From contig CM077025.1 of NCBI GenBank assembly GCA_039090855.1, positions 98,436,489-98,500,488 on the forward strand: a DNA stretch of 64,000 nucleotides, read 5' to 3'. Below the pieces are notes generated by a model. The model was not told where the DNA came from. It worked only from the letters and a program-made list of their open reading frames with translations, and ran no database searches. A program made the translations under genes and the position numbers. The DNA comes from Macrothele yani. Taxonomy: Eukaryota > Arthropoda > Arachnida > Araneae > Macrothelidae. Positions 1-11,060 of this stretch are shown here, piece by piece (the stretch's first letter is position 1; every line of letters begins with the position of its first letter).

Positions 1-860
1 TCCTGTTGAAACGTGGCCGCTGGCAGGTCCTGCAGGTAAAGGAGGACTACAGGCTCCAAAACTTCGGAGATGTAGCGGTGGCTGTTGAATGTACCGGCGA
101 TGCGTATCAGAGGGGTGCGGGTGTCATATCCAATTGCGCCCCAAACCATAACGTCAGGCGACAGACCGGTATGGCGATGAATAATGCAGGCGTCATACGG
201 TCTCTCGCCGCGGTGCCGCCACACGCGGATTCGACCATCGTGGTGTTGCGGGCCGAAGCGGGATTCGTCGGAGAAGACAATGTCGTGCCATTCTGTAGTC
301 CAAGTTCGGCGTTCAACGGCCCACTGCCGCCGCACTCGCCGGTGGTGTAACTTTAGTTGTAATCGGAGCAATGGGCGCCGTGCGACAAGTCCCCGCTCCT
401 GCAGACGACGTCCAACGGTGCGTGCTGACACAGATTGTTGCGCAACATACCCTAATTCCTGCGCTAACGTCGTGATGTGGCGGTGCGAGCCCTCAATGCC
501 CGCCGTACAACATGTTGGTCCTCTCGTTCGGTGGTGTACTGCGGCTGCGGCAATCGCTCACGTCGGTCGGTCAGTCCGTCCCTCCTGCACCCACCGAATC
601 CTTACTCGCCTCACTGTGGCTGGATGTCGTCCCACACGGGCGCCGATGTCCCGATACGATAAACCACTGTCGCGATAAGCCACTATTCGTCCTCTGTCGA
701 ACTCCGAAACGTGCTGGAATGACTGCTGTATTCTGCGACGAGGCATCAGGAAGCTTCTCACGCACAGGTCCGGCAGTACAACAGACTTCCACTACTTACA
801 CCCCGCCTACTGTGCACCCTTCTTATAGTGCCCCTCGGTGGCGTGCCGGGCGCACATGAT
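1..860 (-). pseudogene. Tc1-like transposase relic, 3' part beyond window
   Basis: Decayed DDE transposase of the Tc1/mariner superfamily (nuclear cut-and-paste enzyme) read on the minus strand. The N-terminus starts near 743 (MPRRRIQQSFQHVSEFDRG, then RIVAYRDSGLSYRDIGARVG), an HTH DNA-binding region with a second HTH following. The reading frame is lost near 558 and recovered in another frame, where VSARTVGRRLQERGL and the first catalytic Asp in FSDESRF can be read (near 270-290), followed by DGRIRVWRHRGERPYDA and VMVWGAIGY. The second Asp and the Glu lie off the left edge. The N-terminus matches a Tc1 type abundant in arthropod genomes. A terminal inverted repeat could not be placed; the element probably runs to about 860-980. 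Confidence 0.85.
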
Positions 861-1395
861 TTGCATATGCCCTGCAATGCTAATCGTTTGCATGTCCTCT
901 CGCGGGCGACTCATCCTGCGAATTTCAGGCCAATCGGATGCTTCCTTCTTGGTGTTGCATTTTGGGTGGCCAGCAACGTAAGTATGCAGAAATTTGAACT
1001 CAGAGTCGAATTTTAAGACTCATAAATGTATGACATGGGTGACTATTGTTGCCAGAATTATTTTGAATCTCATACGTAGTATTAAAGAAGTCTTAAAATT
1101 TCTGTATTTTGGGATAATATCGAAATGAAAAATAAAATCATTCAATGACATGTAGTGCAACATAGAAAGTATATTACATCGAGAGAACAACTGAACTGTC
1201 AATTCAACTTATTTTTACCGTTAGCAATTACTATACTGTGTATGCAGAATTTATTCATAACGGGACTAAGATACCATATTTTTTAAACAAAACTTCCTCC
1301 AGAATGTAACAGATTTGTTGGCTTGCCTTGAGAAACACGGCTTTGCTCACACACACTACACCTCCAAACTTTTCAAATAATACCAAAGTATACAA
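861..1395. other. Unassigned AT-rich spacer
   Basis: Between the Tc1 relic and the mariner element. The first ~120 bp may still be the Tc1 5' end. No coding frame, tRNA-like sequence or clear repeat seen. Confidence 0.5.
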
Positions 1396-1401
1396 GCTCT
1401 G

Positions 1402-2683
1402 TGCGGAAAGTAATGAGACTCATTCAATAACAGACGTTTAATTAAAGTTATACTTACATAACATTAAAATTTCACGAAATAACATCCTTGAATAACAATA
1501 CACAGCTGCCAGCGGTTCTTCCACGCCGCGTAACTTGCCTGGAAGTCGGGAACAGGGATCGCTTTCAAAGCACTCGTCGCGGCAGTTTGCACGTTTGTAA
1601 CAGTCCTAAAATGGTGTCCTTTCAGGCTGGATTTGAGCCGGGGAAACAAAAAGAAGTCAGCCTGGGCCAAGTTCGGGCTGTCGGGACATTGGGGCAGCGT
1701 TGCCACGTTGTGTTTCGCCAGAAACTCTCAGCGACGCATGGCTCGGCGTATTATCGTGGTGAAGAACCGAAGTGTTGGTGATCTCCAGGCGGACGCGCGC
1801 AACTCTGTTCTTCAGTCGTTGAAGCACTTCCACGTAAAACGCAGCGTTGACCGTTTGTCCGGGTGGTACGAATTCCTCTTTACAGTCAAAGAAGACAATG
1901 AGCATCGATTTCATCTTCGATTTGCACATTCGAGCCTTCTTTGATCGAGGAGACTCGGGAGTGTGCCACTCTGAGCTCTGTCTTTTCGTCTCCGGATCGT
2001 ACTCAAAGACCCACGTTTCTTCACATGTTATCACTTTCTCCAAAAAACCAGGTTCACTCCTCACACGGTTCACAAGCTCACGAGAAATCGACACACGGTT
2101 GTTCCTCTGTTCGTCGGTCAAAACCTTAGGAACCAATTTGGCGCAAACTATCCGCATCTGCAATTCTTGCGTGATGATTTCATGCACAACGGATTTCGCG
2201 AGTCCCACGTTTTCTGCTACCAATCTAACACTCAGGCGTCGGTCAGAGTCCAAAACCGCTTTCACTTTGTCCACATTGTCCAAAGGGTGAGACGTTGAAG
2301 GGCGTCCTGGGCGTGGTTCATCCTCGATGCTCTCTCTTCCCTCTGTGAACGTTTTGTACCACCGAAACACTTCTGCTTTCGATAAAGCATCCTTCCCGTA
2401 GGCTTTCTTTATCATAGCAAGCGTCTCGGTCACGGATTTTTTAAGTTTAACACAAAACTTTAGCGCGTATCGCTGTTCGACACTCTTCTGCATTTTGACT
2501 GTTACGCGACGTTCACACAGCTGTCCACTTCGCGAGCGATCCTCACTCTGTAAAAGTTCATGGCCAACTGACGGGACATCGATCGTTTACCTAACATACC
2601 CCGCCACCCGTCACGCCCGGAGACTCCGCCCTCCGGCCCTTCTGATTGGCCCAGCAAAACTGGTGTCATTGCTTTCCGGACTA
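1402..2683 (-). mobile_element. Mariner element with terminal inverted repeats
   Basis: About 1.28 kb, the usual size of a mariner. The two ends form a diverged inverted repeat: GTGCGGAAAGTAATGAGAC near 1402 and the complement of GTCCGGAAAGCAATGACAC near 2665-2683. It encloses one transposase gene on the minus strand (see next entry). TA duplications at the ends are not clean. Confidence 0.8.
1464..2493 (-). pseudogene. Mariner transposase, frameshifted, altered first catalytic residue
   Basis: The N-terminal 278 codons (2493 to 1657) start at MQKSVEQRYALKFCVKLKKS. They hold the paired HTH DNA-binding domain (FRWYKTFTEGRESIEDEPRP), the linker SDRRLSVRLVAENVGLAKS and the start of the DD34D catalytic core. 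The first core position reads TCEETWVFEYDPETK where the family has a DET triplet, so Asp is replaced by Glu. The second Asp is present in VLHHDNTPSHAS. After a frameshift around 1680-1710 the C-terminus continues in another frame (to about 1464) with the third Asp in QADFFLFPRLKSSLKGHHF and ends with WKNRWQLCI...GCYF. The frameshift and the D-to-E change indicate an inactive copy. Confidence 0.9.
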
Positions 2684-2689
2684 ACCTTG

Positions 2690-3355
2690 TATGTGCGTGG
2701 GGGGGAGAGGGCAGTTTCTTGGACATTTTACTGCAGCACATTCGCTCTCTCGCTCTCTCTAGTCTATATATCAGTATACATATGCATTCATGAACATTTT
2801 ATTTAGGCACAAATACTTGCGCTTGCCGTAATTCATATTTGCTTTAATTTTAATTAACCGAAATAAAACCGTGAGTCTCTTAAAACCTGGGCAGCATACA
2901 TTTTCAGTAAATTTTAATTTACGATTTAAATATTTCGTATATGTAAAATGATAAATAATAAAATGCATACAAATTATTAATGCGGAAGTGCCTATATAAG
3001 ACTCCCTCCTCTTTAGGAGTAGTAAATTGGGTAGATTTTAGGTAACAAGCTTGTATTTGAAATGTGTGTACTTAGATAACCTAAAATAAGATGTAAGTAA
3101 CAGATCGATCCTGTATCGCATACAAAGCACATAGGTCGTTGGCCTTTTCTTAAAACTTTTCTTTACGATTTTAATATTTGGTTGGTGTAAATGAGTAATA
3201 AAAACTAATAATGAGAACTTGATAAATCTTCAGGAGTGAGTCACAGTTTTATCATATGTTTTAATAAGTTTACATGATAGTTTAGTATATGGTATGTTTG
3301 CAATTAAAAGTTACAACAAAGATTTATGGTATATTTAAAATTAGAAGTAAAAACA
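2690..3355. other. Unassigned AT-rich spacer
   Basis: A short CT tract near 2745-2760 precedes AT-rich sequence. No conserved frame seen. Confidence 0.4.
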
Positions 3356-3359
3356 AAGA

Positions 3360-3545
3360 TGATATCATTTATCATTGCCAACCATTATCAAACCACTACT
3401 GGGTGAAGGTCTCCCCAAGTTTCTTTCACAACTGTCTGTCTTGAGCTTGTCTCCTCCAGGTTACTCCGGCATGCTTTCGAATTTCATCCATCGATTTGGG
3501 CCTTTTTCTGCACCTTGAAATGCAATCCGAAATCTTAAATATACC
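3360..3545 (-). pseudogene. LINE tail (ORF2 C-terminus), fragment
   Basis: Read on the minus strand, this matches the C-terminal coding end of a non-LTR retrotransposon followed by GAT-rich 3' sequence. The same segment is seen at 12392-12600 and 25256-25435. The consensus translation has the form GRP..RW.DEI..HAGVTW..LA.DR..W..LGE.....W, typical of the last residues of RT-encoding ORF2. It is truncated and frameshifted. The element's RT domain is not present nearby. Confidence 0.65.
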
Positions 3546-3606
3546 AGCAAAGATATGGTATATTTAAAAGAGCACACAACGCACTAATCCAGGGCGTTTT
3601 TAAGAA

Positions 3607-3611
<5 letters not shown>

Positions 3612-3645
<34 letters not shown>

Positions 3646-3671
3646 TGGTTGTGGTGGTGGGGGGGGGGGTC
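3612..3671. repeat. GT microsatellite and G-rich run
   Basis: (GT)n from about 3612 to 3648, followed by GGTGG motifs and a run of G. ORFs here are simple-repeat artefacts. Confidence 0.95.
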
Positions 3672-4930
3672 CAGTGGCGACGCCAGCCTCTCAGAACTGG
3701 GTAGGCTATTAGGGGAACTAAGCATGATGGGGTGGGGGGCATAAATATTGAAGTGCTAGACAGAAATTTTGGCAAAAATTCCGTTCGTGCGGATTTTACC
3801 CGACGTTAAAAATGTTATCCCAAGTCTAAAAAATGTTTTCAGGCGCACACTGTGCACAATATTTATTCAACGTATGTAGTATAGGAATCATGGATACGAA
3901 TCTCTATGGCAAGTTACTATTTCTTCGCAATTTTAGCTTACTTACTAGTTTTTTTGTTTGTTTGTTTGTTTCTTTCTTTCCTCCCTTTTTTTTTTTTTTT
4001 TTTTTCTGACATAAGCCTATTTAAGAATTTTAGTTTGTAACCTGACAAGAAATCTCTGTCTGTCTCTCTCTCTCTCTCTCTCTCACCTTTTAAATAGTAT
4101 GTTTCTACTACTCTCTTAGAAATTCGATCAGAGGACTCCTTCCTTTTCTCAGAAGTACAAACACTAAATTTAACAAAAAGTTCATTTTATATAATTAAAT
4201 TTCTGTGAATTAGAAAAATTCAGGTACGTTTATCCAAGTTCCTTAAAAGCTTTGACAGTTGCACCAGTAATATGCTCTAACAGCTTAAATAGTTTGGAAG
4301 GGGTGGGGAGCTAGTGGGCTCAAAGAAAAGTTGGATAGGCTGAAGCCCAACCATCGGGTTGCGCGTGGTGTGGAACTGTGGCCTTCGCTAACTCCTGTGG
4401 TCTTTATGGCTGATTTTAATCTGTTTGTGTACATGGGAATCAAAACTAGTAAACATAACTCAATGCACTGAGCTTCGATAAAAAGATAGTTTAATGTGAA
4501 CTCAACTGTCTGCATGAACACAGAACTGGGAGCAATGGGAAGGGGGGGGATACGATATATTTCTGAAATAAGAACTGTTAATTAAATCAAGATACAGAGA
4601 AAACGGTACTGTCAAAATTATACTCTACCAACACGCTGAACTGACGCTTTCTGTTGTCGCAATGAATACAAGTTAGAAAATAAATTTTATCAGTATCAGC
4701 AATTGGTTATTCTAAATAAACACTAAAAAAGAGCTTATTCTTGGCAGAAATGGTATTATTGTTTGCGTGTTGATGACGAAATTTTAAAGAGATGTAAACC
4801 AATTTGGATAAATTGCCCTAATAAATTGCAGACGTACCCTGACGCCATGAGCTTAGTGAGCCGCGCTTTTTAACCTCTTACAAATGACACCGACTGAAAA
4901 AGATTTCGCAGCTAACCCGAATGGTTTGAA
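3672..4930. other. Unassigned AT-rich spacer with simple repeats
   Basis: Contains TTTG/TTTC-rich DNA (3950-4010) with a long T run and a CT repeat (4058-4083). No protein-like frame or tRNA-like block recognised. Confidence 0.5.
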
Positions 4931-4934
4931 ACTG

Positions 4935-5258
4935 GGAGTCAGATCCTATGTAGAGGATTTTAGGAAGGGAGTGTCTAACCCCAGGTTTTAAAACAACCCT
5001 TAGAAGTAGGAAGCTAGGAGATTTGGGTTAGAGTGCCCGATAGGAAAGTGATACGGAAGCGAGGTATAGAAAGGGGTAGGAAGACGCCCTTATTTATAAC
5101 TGGGGGAGCCAGTACCCGGGGCCCGACGGCTGAACGTGCCCACCCGACGCACGGCGGATATTTAGTGGTTCGAGCGTTCGTACCTGCCTAGGATCGAACC
5201 TGAGGTTTCTCCGTGATAGTCACGAACATTGACAACTAAGCCATCCGCGGCCCGAAAC
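4935..5258 (-). mobile_element. tRNA-derived SINE, family 2
   Basis: The minus strand begins with a tRNA-like head at its right end (around 5253: CCGCGGATGGCTTAGTTGTC, then box B-like GGTTCGATCC). It continues through a ~250-bp body that matches the plus-strand copy at 26659-26975. Shared body words include the GGTACTGGC/CCCGGTAATAAATAAGGGC region and the GTTTAAGACCTGGGGT end. Two copies in opposite orientation establish it as a repeat rather than a tRNA gene. Confidence 0.8.
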
Positions 5259-5259
5259 G

Positions 5260-6212
5260 GGGAGTCTCCAGCCAGGTTTGCTGTATAGCCCTTTAGGTCA
5301 GCAAGCTAAAAAAGAGAATGCCGAGGTTCCCGCCGTTGTTGACGGGGGAAGTGGGATGTATAGCTGCTTTTCTAAATTAGTTTAAACACATGCGAACGAG
5401 GTAGGAAAGAATTGATACATTACGGTACTCTTCCATCCTCGAGTATCTCACCTAGTTTAAAAAAAAAAACGTTGAAAGATGCTTAAAGAACGCCTATTTC
5501 CAATGCAAAGAAGTAGGCTTTCTTTACAGAAAACCTTTTTATTTATTATTTTTAACAACGAAATCTTCAATATCAAATTTATTCATCAGCAGCCTATACA
5601 CTCTCAGCACGGTACATGGCTACATCTATTTCGCTTGAAAGAAAAATAAGTCCTTTGCTTCTTTTGGTACAAATGTTTAGCGTATTAATTTCAACACTGC
5701 ATGAATGCATGCTGATGAGTGAACCATTTATTATATTATTATAAGGACTGGACAATTTTCGGCATCAAGCATTTTTATTTTAATCTCAATCGGTCTAATA
5801 GTTCTGTGATAACTACAGATTCCACAATTCCTTTGGCGTCCGATGGCTCCAACTTGTTTCTTCAATTTGCATTAGATCACGTAGGTCCAATAACAAATAC
5901 GCAATTTTGTATCAGAGTCGGTCGAATAATGGTTCAATCTTAAACTAATGATTGCTAATTCCAGATGATTACCAATTTTGTTTGCCAGAGGTGATACGAA
6001 ATTATTATTTTTCGAGTTTCATTGGTGTAAAGATTACGTTTGCACTTGCTTTTTGTAAAAATCAAAGTAGATCCTGCAGTCATGTGATTGGTCGATTTTC
6101 AATTACCTTCAAACTTCATCGGAAGGGGTTCCTGAGGAAAGAACCATTTTAGGCATCTTTTGGTGTAAACGTTTCCTCATGCTGATTTTTATCAAAATGG
6201 ATCAAGTAGTTT
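5260..6212. other. Unassigned spacer
   Basis: AT-rich. Short ORFs of 66-74 codons occur but show no recognisable domain. Nothing else supported. Confidence 0.4.
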
Positions 6213-6373
6213 GTTCTCTGCAGTGATTGGAAAGCTACTTTTTAAAAGTAGCTTGCTACTGCACTCACTACATTCTTGAAAAGTAGCTTGCTACAGCTAC
6301 AACTACTTTTCCTCAAAAGTAGCTAGCTGCACTATTTTTTTTTTAAAAAATAGCGAGTTTTGCGACTGTTCAA

Positions 6374-6676
6374 TTAATACACACAATTGACGTGGATTAG
6401 GAACACCAAACAGAAGTCATCGCTGTTTCCACATTTTATAAATGAGTCACGGAAAAATTCTAATTAGCTGCCACCGGGAATCGAACCCTGGGTCTTCCCG
6501 TTACGCGCCAGACATGCTACCACTGCACCACAGCGACCTCGAATTCTCCTGTCTCATATACGACTAACTGCCAAGCTAATTTGGCATGTTGCTTCTTGGA
6601 GCCCCGCACAATGCTGGGGATTCACCAAAGATGGTAAGCAGCAACTGAACAAATAACTAGGAGGCGAATGAATAAT
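6374..6676 (-). mobile_element. tRNA-derived SINE, family 4 (single unit)
   Basis: Same ~300-bp unit as the five-copy array at 36098-37600, here alone. On the minus strand the tRNA-like part has box A-like TGGTGCAGTGGTAGCATG and box B-like GGTTCGATTCCCGG. The flanks AATTAATACACAC and AATTAATACATAC look like a target duplication. Confidence 0.8.
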
Positions 6677-6688
6677 TAATACATACAC

Positions 6689-6721
6689 TTGGGTGCATTA
6701 ATTATTCATTAATGCACCCAA
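6689..6721. repeat. Perfect 14-bp hairpin
   Basis: TTGGGTGCATTAAT, five-base loop TATTC, then ATTAATGCACCCAA. It lies exactly between two oppositely oriented SINE family 4 copies. Confidence 0.95.
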
Positions 6722-6856
6722 TTGTGGTGCAGTGGTAGCATGTCCGTCGCTTAACTGGGAGACCCTGGGTTCGATTCCCGGTGGCGGCCGATGATAATGT
6801 TTCCGTGACTCACTTGTAAAACGTGAAAAGAGCGATGACTTCTGTTTGATGTTGCT
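6722..6856 (+). mobile_element. tRNA-derived SINE, family 4, truncated inverted copy
   Basis: Plus-strand tRNA-like head (TGGTGCAGTGGTAGCATG, then GGTTCGATTCCCGGTGGC) and the following body to TGATGTTGCTACTATTC. It is head-to-head with the copy at 6374-6676. Its 3' end is shorter than the array units. Confidence 0.8.
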
Positions 6857-7182
6857 ACTATTCAGCTACTTTTTTTACGTTTAGATTTAAATTAAAAGTG
6901 CATAATCTGCGGATGTGATATTTACATCTATACATTATCACATATGGTATTCAGAGTTAAAAACCAAGTTAAATTACGCAAGTAATTTATCTTTGTATAT
7001 GTAACCCATTTTGACACATTCATTGGCGCAATTTTCTAGCTAGACAGACTAGTTGAGAAGCCCAGGCAATCCAATTAAAAGCCATGTATCATTCTGGTAT
7101 ATGTGCGAATTTATTTTCTATGACTAAAAGAATCAAATCTCGCGATCAAGGAGCGGTCTTTAATAAAAACCACTAGTAGCAC

Positions 7183-7402
7183 ATCCCGTGGGCAGTTGTC
7201 TAAGCGCTGATTTCTGACGTCGTCCGAAATGGGTCCGAGTTTGAATCACAATATCCATGCGGTGAAACATGGATGTTGTGTTTGTCTTACGGCACTGGCT
7301 CCTTCCTTCTCCTGGAGGAACCAGTGGAATAAATTAGGAACGGGTGACTGCTTATTGCCCATCGAGTTGCTCATTGTGGTCGTTAACGCTGCAACCAACA
7401 AC
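7183..7402 (+). mobile_element. SINE-1 (tRNA-derived), degraded copy
   Basis: Weak match along the SINE-1 consensus: tRNA-like head, CATGGATGTTGTGTTTGTCTTA block, CTGGCTC, ATTAGGAACGGG and GAGTTGCTCATTGTGGTCGTTAA. The 3' A-rich tail is replaced by AAC repeats. It is the oldest-looking of the sixteen copies in the window. Confidence 0.8.
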
Positions 7403-7797
7403 AACAACAAAAACGAAAACGCTAGCGTGGTTGCCTCGCACTCACTGACTAATTGAGATTTCCCAGTTAACAATTTGGTGAGCTTTCACAGTGTAAGTTA
7501 AGTCAGGTTTGTTATTGTAGGCAGAGCACACTCGGACCCCTTGTTACAGTAAATTACACTTCAGGAAGTCTTGAAATTTCACGTGATTTGAAGACTACAA
7601 TTTTTACCAATCTTTTTAAAACAGCACGATTTGTAGAACGTAACTTCCCGCTACAGGCTACTTTATTTTGCAGCGTGCTAACGCTACAACTACTTTTTTC
7701 TATTTGTAGCGATGTTGTATGTCCCGCTACTCTAAAAATAGAGTGGTACAGTAGCAACGCTATTTGTAGCGTGCTACTTCCAATCACTGTTTCTCTG

Positions 7798-8302
7798 GTA
7801 CCAGATCACAAACAGACGGACCTCCATATAGGAATTTTCTTTATGACCACATGAAAAATTACAAAAAAGGACAGCTGTTTAGTAAGAAAAAATATGCTGT
7901 CAGAGGTCGGCAAATATTTTAACACTGTAATTGTTTGCCGGTAAACCACAGCACAGGAAAAGTGCCACACATTGGAAAACTGCCACATGTATTTCATTAA
8001 GGGTCGGGCACAAGTTGCTTTTCCTCCGAGGAACACGTTTCCTGTGTGGCGGTTTACAGTGAATCACTAACTGCATTTACAGATACACTCTCTAGCTAAA
8101 AGTATATATGATCCCTCAGGTGTTAATAACATAACAACGCAGGTTATAATAGAGTATTTGCCCACTTTTTGACTTAATAACGCGTCTAGAATAATATCGT
8201 CGTAATGGGAAAAGTTAAATATTACAGTTACCGAAACAAAGGGGAAGAAAAACGACTCTCAAAACCATACTCCGACCATGACACCGCCTGTACCAAAACT
8301 TA
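7798..8302. other. Unassigned spacer with a repeated ~100-bp motif
   Basis: The stretch 7950-8060 (GTGCCACAC...GGAAAACTGCCACA...TTGCTTTTCC...GAGGAA...TGTGTGGC) recurs in diverged form at 8700-8825. This suggests an old local duplication or a dispersed repeat. Confidence 0.5.
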
Positions 8303-8316
8303 GCGGTGAGCTGTAT

Positions 8317-8545
8317 TTTTTTAATTTTTTTTTTTTTTAATTGGAGGTTTAACGACCACCGTGAGCAACTCAATGGGCTATAAGCAGTCGCCCGTCCCTA
8401 ATTTAGGGTCACTGGTTCCAGGGAAGGGAGAGAGCCAGTGCCGTAAGACAAACACAACATCCATGCCTGACCGGGATTCGAACCCGGACCCCTTACGGAC
8501 GAATGATCACAGGCCAGCGCCTTAGACCACTGCGCCACCGGGGCG
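8317..8545 (-). mobile_element. SINE-1 (tRNA-derived), full length
   Basis: Minus-strand copy: tRNA head GCCCCGGTGGCGCAGTGG with box B-like GGTTCGAATCCCGG, a ~120-bp body and a poly-A tail (poly-T at left). It is flanked by the perfect 14-bp duplication GCGGTGAGCTGTAT (8303-8316 and 8546-8559), which shows target-primed insertion. RNA polymerase III transcription is inferred from the box A/B layout. Confidence 0.95.
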
Positions 8546-8559
8546 GCGGTGAGCTGTAT

Positions 8560-8929
8560 GTTCTCGGTTAAAGAAAGGTCACGGGGCTGCAGATAGAACC
8601 ATATCTGTTACTCAGACAGAACATGATGAATAGCCTTTCGTCACTCCACAGAGTCTTTTGCGACTAATCCGCAGTGTAGTCGGTTAACTGCCCCAAAGGA
8701 AAAGTGCCACACAGGAAAACAGCCCTCTGTTTTTCACTAAGGGGCCGCGCACATATTGCTTTTCCGCTGAGGAATGCTTGAATATGTGGTAGTTTTTCAA
8801 GTTTCCGAATTATGTGTGGCAGTTTCCGAAGGCACCCAACGACGGGAAGGAAGGAATTCTTTGTTTGTCTTAACTTGATTTTTTGCGTCAGTGTTATGAA
8901 TACGAGCGCGACCGATTAAAGAATGCTAA
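8560..8929. other. Unassigned spacer
   Basis: Contains the second copy of the GTGCCACAC...TGTGTGGCAGTTTCC motif (8700-8825) also seen at 7950-8060. No gene seen. Confidence 0.4.
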
Positions 8930-9290
8930 AACGTCCTAGGCTTAAGACTTTGTAAATACCTGAACACTAACCTGTTGAGACCCTTCTGCTGGATTTTATT
9001 GCATGTTTACACGTCCCCAATATTTAGGCGTAACCTAATATTGTCCAAAAAGGCCCTCGGCCTATAGGTGCTTTGTAAACATGTGAAAAACTAACCAGTT
9101 GAGTGTCTTTTATTAGCTTTTATAGTATGTTTACAAGTACAAAATATTTAGGCTGTAACTTAAAACCTACCAAAAAGGCCTGCGGCCTAAGATTCCTTAT
9201 AAACATCTGAAGACCGATCCGTTGAATATATTTTTATTAACTTCTATTGTATGTCGTTACACACAAAATACTAAAGTCTCAGAATTTGAG
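8930..9290. repeat. Three-unit tandem repeat, ~122 bp
   Basis: The motif GGC(C)TAAG..CTTTGTAAAYAYSTGAA recurs at about 8939, 9059 and 9184. Each is followed by CTAACC.GTTGAG, TTTTATT and TGTTTACA..ACAAAATATTTAGG. The units are diverged. Confidence 0.75.
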
Positions 9291-9366
9291 TCGAATCACT
9301 TCTATATATATATATCCCCTTATGGCACTAGGAACTTATACACCCTTTTATATCAGGTGAAAATCT

Positions 9367-9597
9367 TTTTTTTTTTTTTTTTTTTTTTGATTGGAGGTTT
9401 AACGACCACCGTGAGCAACTCAATGGGCTATAAGCAGTCGCCCGTCCCTAATTTAGGGTCACTGGTTCCAGGGAAGGGAGAGAGCCAGTGCCGTAAGACA
9501 AACACAACATCCATGCCTGACCGGGATTCGAACCCAGACTCCTTACGGACGAATGATCAGAGGCCAGCGCCTTAGACCACTGCGCCACCGGGGCGGC
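9367..9597 (-). mobile_element. SINE-1 (tRNA-derived), full length
   Basis: Nearly identical to the copy at 8317-8545. Flanked by the perfect 13-bp duplication CAGGTGAAAATCT (9354-9366 and 9598-9610). Any ORF read through it is an artefact of the repeat. Confidence 0.95.
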
Positions 9598-9610
9598 CAG
9601 GTGAAAATCT

Positions 9611-9930
9611 GTTATCATTTTATGCGACTATAGGAAAACTCCTGCGCTTTGGCAATATCTCCCGTACGAAATGCACTTTGTCTACATTTCCTTATATGAG
9701 AAGGTGTAGGAGTTTGTTCTCGCGGTGCGTTTTACTAGCGGTGGAAGAAGACGGTTGGGTCGTTTTAAGCTCCGCTCGTTGGATTACCCTCTCACTTTCT
9801 TTTAGTTATGTGTGTGTCCCCTCCCCCGTAAGCTTCGGGATTAATTATTTTTATTACTACCAGGTGTGGTAAGTTCACTTATCTTGCTTTATAATTTTTC
9901 TATTTTAAAACTTTGTTATTGTGAGGGTTG
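9611..9930. other. Unassigned spacer
   Basis: No conserved coding signal. May be the 5' end of the LINE that follows. Confidence 0.35.
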
Positions 9931-11060
9931 GGCACCCTGTTTGCTGTCAAAATGACCCTAAACGCCTAAGAAGAAATGGATTACGAATCCGTACAGCATC
10001 CTTCAGGATCAGAAGTCAATGAGATTCGAGGTACCAGTGCTCTTAGTAATAATGCAAACTTTAAAAATGTACCTTTTTTGCAAGAGGAACCCGAAAATAA
10101 CATGACTGATTCATTTGATGAAACTCATGATTCTATGGATGTCGCTGCGGCATGTGTCACAACTGACAGCTTACTGTTATGTTCACAAACTAGAACTTCG
10201 GCCTCCAGCAGTTATGCTGATGTTATACAAGGTAAATTACCGGGTTTGACAAATGTCATCAATTGTAATAACACACTGCAATAAAGTGTCGATTTAGACG
10301 GGGAAAAAAGGTTTTACATTAAATAATTCAGAAACCTCTCCAAACGGCAGCGAATTGCTAAACCTTATGAAACGAGGGATTAATTTCTCTTCGTTACTGG
10401 GTGCCCCATTAAGAGTGTGCATAAATTCACTCTGTGAAGACTCCCTTCTAATGTGGTCCGAAGCAAGGGTTCTGTTCTCGTCCTCTTTGCAACTGAAACT
10501 CTAGATAATATAACGACATCTGAGGGCCTCGACATCAACGATCATCACATTATCAATTATCCCATGATTAAAGCCCCGGTTGAGGTAAATGTGTCTCCAG
10601 TGTTGCCTGAAATCTCGGATTAGATCCTTATTAAAGCATTAGCTCCATTTGAGAAGATCATCGGCAAAGTTCAAACCATGTCGGATGCTTTGAGTGGCTG
10701 GCCTTACCAAACTATTGGTGGACTCCGAAGGCAGCTTCGAGTGATATTTTCAGACGAACTTACCGCGACAAAGTGCCCCAAAGTAGTCATATTAAGATCG
10801 GAACACCGTGATTATTACATGGAGTTATTTGCAGGTGTTCAATGCTATAAATACAAAGAGTTCGGACGTGTGCGATTAAATTGCCCTTAACTGGCCAATG
10901 TTCTGAGACTAGTTCATTCTACGGTCACCAATCTGGAGCAGTCTGTTACACCAGCTCCGCGAGAAAGGTCACCACCGGCAAACCAAGTGCTCGCTCACCT
11001 ACAACCAGCGAATGCAAGCAATATAATCAACTCAGAATCCATTACCAACGTTCCCATATT
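9931..11060 (+). pseudogene. LINE ORF1 (gag-like, zinc knuckle), decayed
   Basis: Starts at 9976 with MDYESVQHPSGSEVNEIRG. An acidic, Ser/Thr-rich N-terminal part follows (to about 10280). After frameshifts and stops, a second block (10678-10890) ends in VQCYKYKEFGRVRLNCP. This is a CCHC zinc knuckle in which the second Cys and the His have changed to Tyr and Arg. A Pro/Ser-rich stretch follows to about 11060. The layout is that of ORF1 nucleic-acid-binding proteins of non-LTR retrotransposons. The downstream endonuclease start supports this, though an old LTR gag cannot be excluded. Confidence 0.6.

Larger units (their letters stand above)
6221..7789. mobile_element. hAT-type non-autonomous element with 8-bp target duplication
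   Basis: The ends are inverted repeats: CAGTGATTGGAAAGCTAC at 6221 and GTGCTACTTCCAATCACTG ending at 7789. They are flanked by GTTCTCTG (6213-6220) and TTTCTCTG (7790-7797), an 8-bp duplication with one mismatch, as expected for hAT transposition. Sub-terminal DNA is rich in GTAGC/GCTAC motifs on both sides (6232-6330 and 7650-7775). The interior has no transposase. It carries tRNA-SINE units (6374-6856) and a degraded SINE-1 (7183-7400). Confidence 0.85.

Noticed and set aside
184..859. Plus-strand frames of 115-164 codons
   Set aside because: They are antisense to the Tc1 transposase relic, whose minus-strand peptides are recognisable.
1488..2290. Plus-strand frames of 97-147 codons
   Set aside because: Antisense to the mariner transposase.
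10678..10890. Zinc-knuckle frame as an LTR gag
   Set aside because: No LTRs were found around it and an endonuclease-like start follows, so a LINE ORF1 is preferred, with some doubt.
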